Assembly: GCA_028699365.1 (NCBI GenBank)
Contig: JAQVUQ010000002.1
Span: forward strand, 1-25,088
Direction of reading: 5' to 3'
Length of the DNA: 25,088 nucleotides
DNA from: UBA5359 sp028699365 [NCBI: bacterium]
Lineage (GTDB): Bacteria; UBP13; UBA5359
Position numbers and translations under genes: made by a program. Each line of letters starts with the position of its first letter. The first letter of the stretch is position 1. Below, piece by piece: positions 1 to 7,121 of the stretch. Below the pieces are notes generated by a model that saw only the letters and a program-made list of their open reading frames with translations, was not told the origin of the DNA and searched no databases.

Positions 1-23
1 ACAGTTGTCGCATGCCTTCCTCA

Positions 24-851
24 GGTTCAATTCCTCATAGGTAGCATCAGAACGATAGCCAGCTCATAGTTTGTCCTGGAGTGCTTTTTGTTTCAATTCC
101 TCATAGGTAGCATCAGAACGCGGAAGAGCGTATTCGCACCCATCAGAGGATAGGAGTTTCAATTCCTCATAGGTAGCATCAGAACACAGACCGGCCAGGA
201 ACAACAGGGTCTGCAGAAACTGTTTCAATTCCTCATAGGTAGCATCAGAACGAAGGTGATCATCTGGTGCAAATATCAGTATGACATGTTTCAATTCCTC
301 ATAGGTAGCATCAGAACTTCGCGGCATCCGCAAGGCCATGGGCAAATACGGCGTGTTTCAATTCCTCATAGGTAGCATCAGAACAATCGTTGTTGACGGC
401 GCATACCGCCACTTTCCGCAGTTTCAATTCCTCATAGGTAGCATCAGAACGTAATTATGAGGTGGAGAAGGACGAGGCAAGGCGGCGTTTCAATTCCTCA
501 TAGGTAGCATCAGAACGCAACAATCTGCATTGAACACAAGCGACTCTCTGAATGTTTCAATTCCTCATAGGTAGCATCAGAACGCGGAAGGCGCCGTCCT
601 GGGCAAGGTTACCAAAGGAGGTTTCAATTCCTCATAGGTAGCATCAGAACTTAACAGCAGCGTCGTTTGACCTGTCGGTAGTTTACGTTTCAATTCCTCA
701 TAGGTAGCATCAGAACTTAGCCATACGAGCACAACTTTACGTTCTTTGGGAGTTTCAATTCCTCATAGGTAGCATCAGAACTCGAAGCGGAAGTTATTGA
801 GGAGGTAAGCACAGATGAACTGTTTCAATTCCTCATAGGTAGCATCAGAAC
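24..851 (-). CRISPR. Type I-B CRISPR array, 13 repeats and 12 spacers
   Basis: Thirteen 30-bp repeats start at 24, 90, 156, 222, 288, 355, 421, 487, 554, 621, 687, 752 and 822. On the plus strand the repeat begins GTTTCAATTCC and ends AGCATCAGAAC. Read on the minus strand it ends in ATTGAAAC, the common 8-nt 5' handle of type I-B and III crRNAs, so transcription runs right to left, like the cas genes, and the leader lies to the right. Spacers are 35-37 bp, except the leader-proximal one (782-821), which is 40 bp. All repeats are identical except the leader-distal copy at 24-53, which has G instead of T at 25, inside the handle. The array may continue left of the window, because only 23 bases precede this repeat. 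Several spacers read open as coding fragments, which fits a phage or plasmid origin. Confidence 0.98.
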
Positions 852-1004
852 CCATTTGAATATACTAAAATTCAGTAAAGTGTGCAATAGCTGTTTTAAG
901 CTGTATCATCGGACGATCCATTATCCGGTAGCAGCTCTAATCTGAGAAACACTGTAAAATAGCGCAAACAAGAGAAACCTGTGGAATATTTTTAGTACAA
1001 GTAA
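852..1004 (-). promoter_or_regulatory. CRISPR leader with putative array promoter
   Basis: This non-coding, AT-rich stretch lies between the leader-proximal repeat and the inverted repeat next to cas2. On the minus strand a -10-like TATATT (859-864) sits 17 bp from a weak -35-like TTGCAC (882-887). Only seven bases separate the -10 box from the first repeat, so the transcript would start at or just inside that repeat. Leader identity rests on position, base composition and repeat orientation. The promoter call is by eye. Confidence 0.7.
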
Positions 1005-1052
1005 GTGTCGTCGACCCCCGGCCATTATTACGCTATCGAGGGTCGACGACAC
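1005..1052. repeat. 13-bp perfect inverted repeat between leader and cas2
   Basis: GTGTCGTCGACCC at 1005-1017 is the exact reverse complement of 1040-1052, with a 22-base loop between. Neither side is followed by a T-run, so it does not look like a simple intrinsic terminator. Its place at the leader/cas2 border suggests a protein-binding site, a transcript boundary structure or a recombination remnant. The 10-mer TGTCGTCGAC within the arm occurs once more at 10021-10030 on the minus strand, at the start of the kinase remnant. Confidence 0.85.
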
Positions 1053-1083
1053 ATTATTCCCTTCAGGTCGGCACTTCCTTTTC

Positions 1084-1110
1084 AGCACATTATTCAATTA
1101 TCAATGTGCT
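1084..1110. repeat. 8-bp hairpin downstream of cas2
   Basis: AGCACATT (1084-1091) is the reverse complement of 1103-1110, with an 11-base AT-rich loop. It follows the cas2 stop and could stall or protect the 3' end of the cas transcript, but no clear T-run follows on the minus strand. The remaining bases between 1053 and 1147 hold no recognisable gene. Confidence 0.4.
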
Positions 1111-1147
1111 TAATCTCAGCCTTGCTAAGAAAGCATAGTAGCTTCTT

Positions 1148-1411
1148 CTATATGATTAATTCATTTCCTCCTTTTTCAGAGCCGATAATCTCCCGGGAGG
1201 AATATTTGGTTGTTCTCATACAGTAGAGAATGATTGAGTCCTCTTCTTTTTTGATGATTTTAGTCAGCTCCATTTTGAGCTTCTTTAGATTGGCATCGGA
1301 GATTTCGCCTTCCAGGACGGAGTTTTGTATCCAGGTCAGATACTGGCGGCATTTTTTCAGAACCTTATTCACTCTTTTTACATTGATATCATAAACCAGG
1401 ATGACAAACAT
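1148..1411 (-). CDS. cas2: CRISPR-associated endoribonuclease/adaptation protein Cas2
   Basis: This 87-residue protein has the usual Cas2 length and N-terminal signature (MFVILVYDIN, with the conserved Asp at residue 8). Cas2 dimers bridge two Cas1 dimers in the integrase that inserts new spacers at the leader end of the array. The ATG is preceded by a GGGGGAG ribosome binding site. The gene starts 16 bases after the cas1 stop and is the last cas gene before the leader, as expected for the adaptation end of a type I-B operon. The first strand carries the typical hydrophobic run, and nothing appears missing. Confidence 0.95.
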   Translation of the reverse strand: MFVILVYDINVKRVNKVLKKCRQYLTWIQNSVLEGEISDANLKKLKMELTKIIKKEEDSIILYCMRTTKYSSREIIGSEKGGNELII

Positions 1412-1427
1412 TCAATCACTCCCCCAC

Positions 1428-2420
1428 TCACCATTGTGCAACAAACGCCTTGTAATCCTTCTCCCCCATCAGATGTTTTTCAAGCTTGTAGGCTTCCAAT
1501 CTGATCAATCTTCGATAAGATACCGGGCGCTCTATGGCACGATGGTTTATCGTCGCCTTCAGCTTTGCATCCAGTTCCGCCACAAAGGTCTTTTTGGCCT
1601 TTTCCTTCATCATAATTCCCTGCGATGCCTGCTCGAAATCTTCCGGGCTTATCATCTTGCGCCCCAACAGTGAGAAGATCAGCCGGTCTATAATCACCGG
1701 CTTGAATATCTCGGCTAAATCGAGATTTAGTGAAAAGCTCCTGAAATTGGTTGTATGAAGATAGCCTATGCGCGGATCGAGATGCGTATTATATATTTCG
1801 CTCAGGCAGATGGTATACATGAGCGAGTTGCCGAAGCTGATAAGCGTGTTCAGCATATTCTGCGGCGGTCTGCGGGTTCGCTTATCAAACGCAAAACCGT
1901 CATTGCCGATGATATCGTCAAACGCCCGGTAATAATACTCTCTTATATTACCCTCCAGAGCCATAAGAGCGGGAATACCGTTACTCGCATTCATGGAGTC
2001 CAGCAGTTCCTCGATTGCTTTCAGAGTCTCCTCCAGCGGCTTGCCACGGCTTATGTAATATTTCATTACCTGCCGGATGTTTTTGCCTGCACCGGTCAAT
2101 AACTCCAAGGCAATGCTACAGCGTTTTAAATCATCAAGGTAATGCTCAGCCTGCTTGAGGATCATGTAGCCGGAGTTCAAATGCTCCCGCGGATAGAAAG
2201 AGCCGGTATAGTAGCCGTAATAGTTGAAATAATGAAGTATGATCTCCTTCTTGGCCAGAAGTTCCAGCAACCTCTTGTTGAAGCTGACCTCCCCATAAAT
2301 CATGATCTCCCCGGTATCCTCAACCGGGATAAAACGCCTTCCCTCGCTGGTTTCAAAGGACAGCGTATTGTCTTTCCTGGAAAGCTCGCCGTCCGAGAAC
2401 AGATAAACAGTCTTTCTCAA
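1428..2420 (-). CDS. cas1: CRISPR-associated integrase Cas1 (type I-B)
   Basis: Cas1 is the metal-dependent integrase that joins prespacers to the repeat. I place the start at a TTG (2420), seven bases after GGGAGG, giving 330 residues (LRKTVYLFSDGEL...). An upstream in-frame start at 2465 would run into cas4 and adds no conserved sequence. The N-terminal beta domain is followed by the alpha-helical catalytic domain. The expected metal ligands are visible: Glu156 in ALEGNIREYYY, His222 in GYLHTTNF, and an acidic pair in NLDLAEIFKP (Asp234/Glu237). The length and the motif FSLNLDLAEIFKPVIIDR are typical of I-B Cas1. It lies between cas4 and cas2 with short gaps, so it is co-transcribed with both. 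Confidence 0.96.
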   Translation of the reverse strand: MRKTVYLFSDGELSRKDNTLSFETSEGRRFIPVEDTGEIMIYGEVSFNKRLLELLAKKEIILHYFNYYGYYTGSFYPREHLNSGYMILKQAEHYLDDLKRCSIALELLTGAGKNIRQVMKYYISRGKPLEETLKAIEELLDSMNASNGIPALMALEGNIREYYYRAFDDIIGNDGFAFDKRTRRPPQNMLNTLISFGNSLMYTICLSEIYNTHLDPRIGYLHTTNFRSFSLNLDLAEIFKPVIIDRLIFSLLGRKMISPEDFEQASQGIMMKEKAKKTFVAELDAKLKATINHRAIERPVSYRRLIRLEAYKLEKHLMGEKDYKAFVAQW

Positions 2421-2434
2421 TATCGCACCTCCCG

Positions 2435-2935
2435 TTAAGACCAGCAGAACTCTGCATAGGCACAACTCCGGCAGTAGTTTATCCTGGCAGGCACCGGCGG
2501 TTTCTCCATTTGCAGTATCCGCTTTATATCCTCTGTGACTCTCTCGATCTCGGCCGTACCGTCCTCATCGAGTGTAATTTCCTCTCGCCCTTTCTCCTGA
2601 GGGAAGAGCAATTCACCTACGGCATCAACGCCATGCATCTTAAGTTCATACAAATAGAACAGCAGTTGCATACGCGCACTCTTTTCAAACTTGGATGACT
2701 TCTTTACCTCGCCGATTACCAGCTTACCGTCTTTGATCCGGTAAATATCCATCCTGTTATGCTCAAAAGAGAGCTCTTTTTTCTCCCGGTTGAAAGATTG
2801 CTCCTGAAGATACCGTCCGATGGATACGTTGGTATCCTCTCTGTCCGGCTCCAGTTGATGAGCGATAAGCCAGACTTCACGCTGACAGATGTGGTAATAC
2901 CATATCAGCGTCCCGTATACCCGGATTTCCTCCAT
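2435..2935 (-). CDS. cas4: Cas4 exonuclease (Fe-S, PD-(D/E)XK)
   Basis: Cas4 trims prespacers and helps choose PAM-correct ones for Cas1-Cas2. This 166-residue protein has the short I-B form. The Fe-S cysteines are Cys17, Cys155, Cys158 and Cys164, with a C-terminal CxxC followed by FCWS. The nuclease core has Asp63 (MDIY) and Glu76-Val-Lys78 (IGEVKKS). In most relatives the segment IGR(x)(x)H carries a catalytic-site His. Here it reads IGRYLQEQ, so Gln44 replaces that His through a CAG codon, one base from His. The ATG follows GGAGGGCAGGC. The gene lies between cas3 and cas1. Family assignment is firm; whether full nuclease activity is kept is open. Confidence 0.93.
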   Translation of the reverse strand: MEEIRVYGTLIWYYHICQREVWLIAHQLEPDREDTNVSIGRYLQEQSFNREKKELSFEHNRMDIYRIKDGKLVIGEVKKSSKFEKSARMQLLFYLYELKMHGVDAVGELLFPQEKGREEITLDEDGTAEIERVTEDIKRILQMEKPPVPARINYCRSCAYAEFCWS

Positions 2936-2970
2936 GCCTGCCCTCCTTCTCTGAGCGTAAGACGGTATAT

Positions 2971-5400
2971 TCAGAATATCATAGCCGCATCGCTGACGGC
3001 AAAGCCGGTATCTTTATCGTAATACCTCTTCAGGTCGGGTTTGCCAATAAAGTGAAAGCCGTAAACCTTTGGCGGAAGAGCCCCGGGATCAGGGCGATGT
3101 ACGGAAATCACATATTCGTAAAGCCGGCTCTTTATGGCGCAGAATTTCTCTTCCTTCGCATAAAAATCCTCTATTTCAAGTATATCTTCGTATTCATGCC
3201 AGATATGCGTAGCTTCATCATCCAGCTCCAGAAAAACGCCGGCACTCTCCCCTTCTTCTATCAGGCGGAAATGATTTACGCCTTTTTTATCACGGTCATC
3301 GGAGAAAAACCGCATAACTGTTGCCGCCTGCAACAGTTCCGAAGCCTCTTTGAAGCTGACCCTGGTTTCAATCGTCTGAAAGTAAGTGTTTATCAGGTTG
3401 AGGAATTCCGCTTCATCAATCGTATTCCGCGTCTCCAGCAATTGCCTGGTTACATCCAGAGCCACGTTATCGTATATCAGTGCAGCCAGACTGCGGCCGT
3501 TGCCCTTGCACAGATTGATCACGCGGACAAGGCCGCTGCTTTTAGCATGGCGGTTGCATCTTCCCGCCGCCTGGTTAATAGCATCCAGGGGAGCCAGATC
3601 CCTGTAAACGATATCGAAATCTATATCCACTCCGGCCTCTATCAACTGAGTGCTGACCACCAGCCGGCACTCCCCGGCGGCAATTCTGCCAATGCGCTCC
3701 TGCCGGTGTTTCATGGCCACGGCTGTGGATAAGTAACAGATATCCTCCGAGGTAGCTTTCTTCAGTATATGGAAGAGTTCCCTGGCGGAGTTGATGGTAT
3801 TCATTATAAGAAGGAATTTCCTGTCCGGCTGGGCAAGTATCTCTCCGGATATCATGGCGGCCACCTCTTCAAGAAGACGCGGTGTCATATCCACCTCCAT
3901 CCTGACACGGTTCATAGCCTGAAAATATCGGGCCGGCTTTACCAGATCAACCGCCTTGTTAACCGATGCAAATATCCTGGGCTGAGTGGCGGTGACCAGA
4001 ATGATATCGGACGAGGTGTTCTCCGTCATATAATTGAGCAGAAGCTCCACCAGCGGCCAGTAGCGGGTGGGCAGCGTCTGTATCTCATCAAGTATGATGA
4101 TGGAATTGACCAGGCGATGGAACCGCCGCAGATTACTGTTGCGCCAGCCCATCAGGGTTTCAAAAAACTGGATGAAGGTAGTTACGACAATGGCTGCCTC
4201 CCAGCCTTCAATAAGCAGCTTGGATTCATGGTGAGAGTAGCCACGCTCCTCCACAGGCTCTTTATCCAGGCGATAGACGGGATCGGCCAGATGATGATGT
4301 TTGAGCAGCAGATGATGTCCGGCCTGACCACCGGAAAGGAGTATATCGGACATAACTTTATAGTTCTGATCTATGATACTGAGAAAGGGAAGAGCGTATA
4401 TGATCTGCGGATATACGCCGCTCTCTTCCCCCCGTTGCGAGCGTAGCTTTATGGCACAATTGAAGGCGGTCAAGGTTTTGCCAAGGCCGGTAGGCAATGA
4501 AAGCCGGAAGACATGTTCCGAACTGCGTTCAGCCAAACAGGCGGCGCTCTCCTGATATGCCTCTTCCCTGAGGAGATTTATGCCGCTACGTTCCCAACCC
4601 CGGCCGGCTTTATATCCGTCTACAAGATCGGCCGGCAAGCTTCCCTCCGCCAGCCGGTAGTGTTCCAGTCCCGCCTCATGCTTGTCGGCATCGATCAGCA
4701 AAGAATATAGGAAAAGAAAACGGAAATACTCACGTAGATTGAAAATATCATTCGTCAACAGCGCGGAGCTTGAGGTGATCCTGCCGGCCTGCATCATCAA
4801 ATCAATGATAAGATTTCGCCAGGGGCGCCTTATGCTTCGCATCTCAGCAGAGATGCCCCTGATCCACCCTTCCAGCAGTCCCTGGCTGAAAGGTTCCATC
4901 TCCGCGGCCGAAGCTGGAAGATCTGCCTTAAGCATCTTCCAGAGAGAGTTGAGCGTATCGTAGTCTATCGATGCGGCCTGCCTGAGGAGCAGCTTCACCT
5001 CATCATCGCTCAGATCGGCATATTCATCGGCTATATCCTTTAAATTGCCGTGATGCCTTCTGATGGCCAGATAGACGAAAAACCTCAGTTTCTCCGCTTC
5101 CGGATGGTCGCCAAAGCAGTGCCGGGCCAGGTAATAACCGGCAACGGCTGAAAGCAGGCCGTGTCTCTCCAGAGACCCGCCCTGCAGATGGGGATTCTTT
5201 TCCACCGACGATATATAACGCTGGAAGTAACCGGTAGCCTTGCCGAAATCATGCGCCAGACAGACTATGGCCAGCATACCCGATAGTTGGTTATTATCCC
5301 ACAGACTGCTATCCCTGTCTCCCAGAAGATGCTGTGCCAGGCGTTTTACTCCCAGCAGATGATCCTCAAGTAGCTTATGAGGATGGCTCAGCAAAGGCAA
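2971..5400 (-). CDS. cas3: Cas3 HD nuclease-helicase (type I-B)
   Basis: The 809-residue effector nuclease-helicase degrades DNA after Cascade binds its target. The N-terminal HD domain shows His50-Asp51 in LAHDFGK, ERHG at 78-81 and RRHHG at 114-118. The superfamily 2 helicase has Walker A PTGLGKT (303-309), Walker B DEIQ (438-441), TATQP (470-474) and motif VI QAAGRCNRH (610-618). The start is a TTG at 5400, six bases after GGGAGG, overlapping the cas5 stop by 13 bases, which suggests translational coupling. All motifs needed for interference are intact. HD and helicase are fused in one chain, the usual I-B arrangement. The gene lies between cas5 and cas4. Confidence 0.97.
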   Translation of the reverse strand: MPLLSHPHKLLEDHLLGVKRLAQHLLGDRDSSLWDNNQLSGMLAIVCLAHDFGKATGYFQRYISSVEKNPHLQGGSLERHGLLSAVAGYYLARHCFGDHPEAEKLRFFVYLAIRRHHGNLKDIADEYADLSDDEVKLLLRQAASIDYDTLNSLWKMLKADLPASAAEMEPFSQGLLEGWIRGISAEMRSIRRPWRNLIIDLMMQAGRITSSSALLTNDIFNLREYFRFLFLYSLLIDADKHEAGLEHYRLAEGSLPADLVDGYKAGRGWERSGINLLREEAYQESAACLAERSSEHVFRLSLPTGLGKTLTAFNCAIKLRSQRGEESGVYPQIIYALPFLSIIDQNYKVMSDILLSGGQAGHHLLLKHHHLADPVYRLDKEPVEERGYSHHESKLLIEGWEAAIVVTTFIQFFETLMGWRNSNLRRFHRLVNSIIILDEIQTLPTRYWPLVELLLNYMTENTSSDIILVTATQPRIFASVNKAVDLVKPARYFQAMNRVRMEVDMTPRLLEEVAAMISGEILAQPDRKFLLIMNTINSARELFHILKKATSEDICYLSTAVAMKHRQERIGRIAAGECRLVVSTQLIEAGVDIDFDIVYRDLAPLDAINQAAGRCNRHAKSSGLVRVINLCKGNGRSLAALIYDNVALDVTRQLLETRNTIDEAEFLNLINTYFQTIETRVSFKEASELLQAATVMRFFSDDRDKKGVNHFRLIEEGESAGVFLELDDEATHIWHEYEDILEIEDFYAKEEKFCAIKSRLYEYVISVHRPDPGALPPKVYGFHFIGKPDLKRYYDKDTGFAVSDAAMIF

Positions 5401-6140
5401 TCCTGTCCTCCCGTCCGGATTATGGAGATATTTTCGCCGGCTCCCCTCCAGAAATGCGTCAGCTTGAGTGACATGGATCTTCCCTGGGACTCCGCCAGAA
5501 GCTCACCATATTCCTGCACTTCACGGTTATCGTTCATGGAGAACGGCATCCGCTCCTTGATATACCGTCTATCAGGTGTAAGGGCTATACCCTCTTTTCT
5601 TATATGATTCAAAGGAACGGCGGTTACTATCTTCACCGGATCACCGGCTTCCTCCAGGGTAAACTCATCCACTCCCATAAAACGGAAATCCGCCAGCAAT
5701 TCACTCAATCCCAGGCTGACCGTATAATAACATTTATGCTCCATAAGGGTGGATGCCAAGCGCCCGAATAGCTCCTGGTCCTCCATAGTTATGTAAAAGC
5801 GGTAGGCAGCCTCTTTAAGGAATTCGAACTTTATTTGCGTTCTGGCTCCCTCCCGTCTCTGCTTGGGCACCCAGACATTGCTCTTGGTATTGATGAGGTT
5901 AATTCCCATGCGTGTCTTCTTTACAGGTGACAGCAACCGGATGCCTATACCGGTTACGGCTTCAGTAAGTATCTTTACATACAGTTCTTCCTCTCTCGGC
6001 AGACCAAGAACAGCGCCGATAATCCCCAAGACAGCCGTAGGAGGAATCACGGAGAAGGTAACAGGGGAAGAGGTGGAGTAATACTTGCGAAAGTGCGCGT
6101 AATCCCCCGTTACATCAAAACTCAATACTTTGATGCTCAT
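5388..6140 (-). CDS. cas5: Cas5 subunit of type I-B Cascade
   Basis: This 250-residue RAMP-fold protein caps the 5' handle of the crRNA in Cascade. The N-terminus (VLSFDVTGDYAHFRKYYST, then the PPTAVLGIIGAVLGLP helix) is the standard Cas5 opening, and the region around NVWVPKQRR fits the Cas5h/t branch of I-B systems. The ATG at 6140 has only a weak upstream GGACGG and starts 12 bases after the cas7 stop, so it probably relies on coupling. The stop lies inside the start region of cas3. Length is normal for the family and no defect is visible. Confidence 0.93.
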   Translation of the reverse strand: MSIKVLSFDVTGDYAHFRKYYSTSSPVTFSVIPPTAVLGIIGAVLGLPREEELYVKILTEAVTGIGIRLLSPVKKTRMGINLINTKSNVWVPKQRREGARTQIKFEFLKEAAYRFYITMEDQELFGRLASTLMEHKCYYTVSLGLSELLADFRFMGVDEFTLEEAGDPVKIVTAVPLNHIRKEGIALTPDRRYIKERMPFSMNDNREVQEYGELLAESQGRSMSLKLTHFWRGAGENISIIRTGGQDCLC

Positions 6141-6152
6141 GGCGTCACCGTC

Positions 6153-7121
6153 CTAAAATGACATCGCCTCAGTCTTGATTCCCGCAGCAGACAGAGCTTT
6201 GGCAAGGTCTGCCGACATCCTGACCGCATCGGCGGCAGCATATTGCACGTAAGCAATCTTTCCGCTGTTGGCTGTCAGTGCCTTGATCAACGGCTCAACG
6301 TTCAGAACAACTTCACCTATATCCCGCAGTGCCTCGTCTTCAACTTCATACCCGGCAGATACCAGCTTATCCAACTCACCGATGTGGAAGCAAGGTTCAG
6401 AGTAGGCCACTCTCAACAGGAGCCTGGGATTGTGCATGGCTTTGGATCTGGAGATGAGGTTCCTGGTCCCAGCCCAGATCGCTTCCAGAAGTTTGGAGAC
6501 ATCATCCTCCGTCAGCCCGGTATGTTTGGCGGCGTTTTCATTGACTATCCCATGAAAGGCTATCAGGGAGTAGGGCAGGACATACTCCTCCCGGAAGGTC
6601 TTCTGGGTTTTGTTCTCATCGGCGGCAAAAGCGCCGGTGCCTTTGATATACTGCAATTTCACTCTATGTAGAGAGCGTCCCATCTTGAACTGCACCGGGC
6701 CGGTAAAGGTAATGGAACCTTTCTCCTTCGGCGATTTTTCCAGCGGTATAGTGGCTCCAAACAGTCGGACGTCTATACAGCCGGAGAGGAGATTGTTCTG
6801 AATGATATCCTTCATCTCTTTAAGGCTGCCAAATTTGGCTTTATTCAGCTTTGTCCCTTCCTGCAGAAGAAAATCCTCTGCCCTCAGCTTGGCGTCCTGA
6901 ATAACATCGTTATCGTCGGCGATCTCCCTGACGAAGATCTCCTCACCCTTGACCTGATGCAGGTAATCCCGCACCGTGCGCTTCAGCCTGACATCAGTAA
7001 CGATATTACGCCCGGTCTCCTCGTCTATCCGGGGCTTGTTGGCATCCAGCGGATCCCCGTTGGGATTGGCATAACTGACATCGTAAAGGAACAACAACTC
7101 CGAACGATTACTGATTGACAT
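6153..7121 (-). CDS. cas7: Cas7 backbone subunit of type I-B Cascade (Csh2-like)
   Basis: Cas7 polymerises along the crRNA to make the Cascade backbone. The chosen ATG (7121) follows AGGAGG by eight bases and gives 322 residues (MSISNRSELLFLYDVSYANP). An earlier in-frame start at 7148 lacks such a site. The N-terminal signature FLYDVSYANPNGDPL followed by PRIDEETG and VTDVRLKRTVRDYL is that of the Csd2/Csh2 Cas7 family. The start overlaps the cas8b stop by 14 bases. No truncation is seen. Confidence 0.95.
   Translation of the reverse strand: MSISNRSELLFLYDVSYANPNGDPLDANKPRIDEETGRNIVTDVRLKRTVRDYLHQVKGEEIFVREIADDNDVIQDAKLRAEDFLLQEGTKLNKAKFGSLKEMKDIIQNNLLSGCIDVRLFGATIPLEKSPKEKGSITFTGPVQFKMGRSLHRVKLQYIKGTGAFAADENKTQKTFREEYVLPYSLIAFHGIVNENAAKHTGLTEDDVSKLLEAIWAGTRNLISRSKAMHNPRLLLRVAYSEPCFHIGELDKLVSAGYEVEDEALRDIGEVVLNVEPLIKALTANSGKIAYVQYAAADAVRMSADLAKALSAAGIKTEAMSF

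Noticed and set aside
64-345. An open frame across the CRISPR array (repeated SDATYEELK)
   Set aside because: It is only the translation of the repeats and spacers; the periodicity is that of the array and no ribosome binding site is present.
1084-1110. The hairpin after cas2 as a strong intrinsic terminator
   Set aside because: The stem is AT-rich, the loop is long and no T-run follows on the minus strand, so I kept it only as a hairpin.
1005-1226. A plus-strand GTG frame starting MSSTPGHYY in the leader/cas2 region
   Set aside because: It begins in the inverted repeat, runs into cas2 on the opposite strand, has no ribosome binding site and resembles no family I know.
3052-4446. Long plus-strand open frames opposite cas3
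   Set aside because: They mirror a fully motif-supported cas3 on the minus strand and show no protein-family features or start signals.
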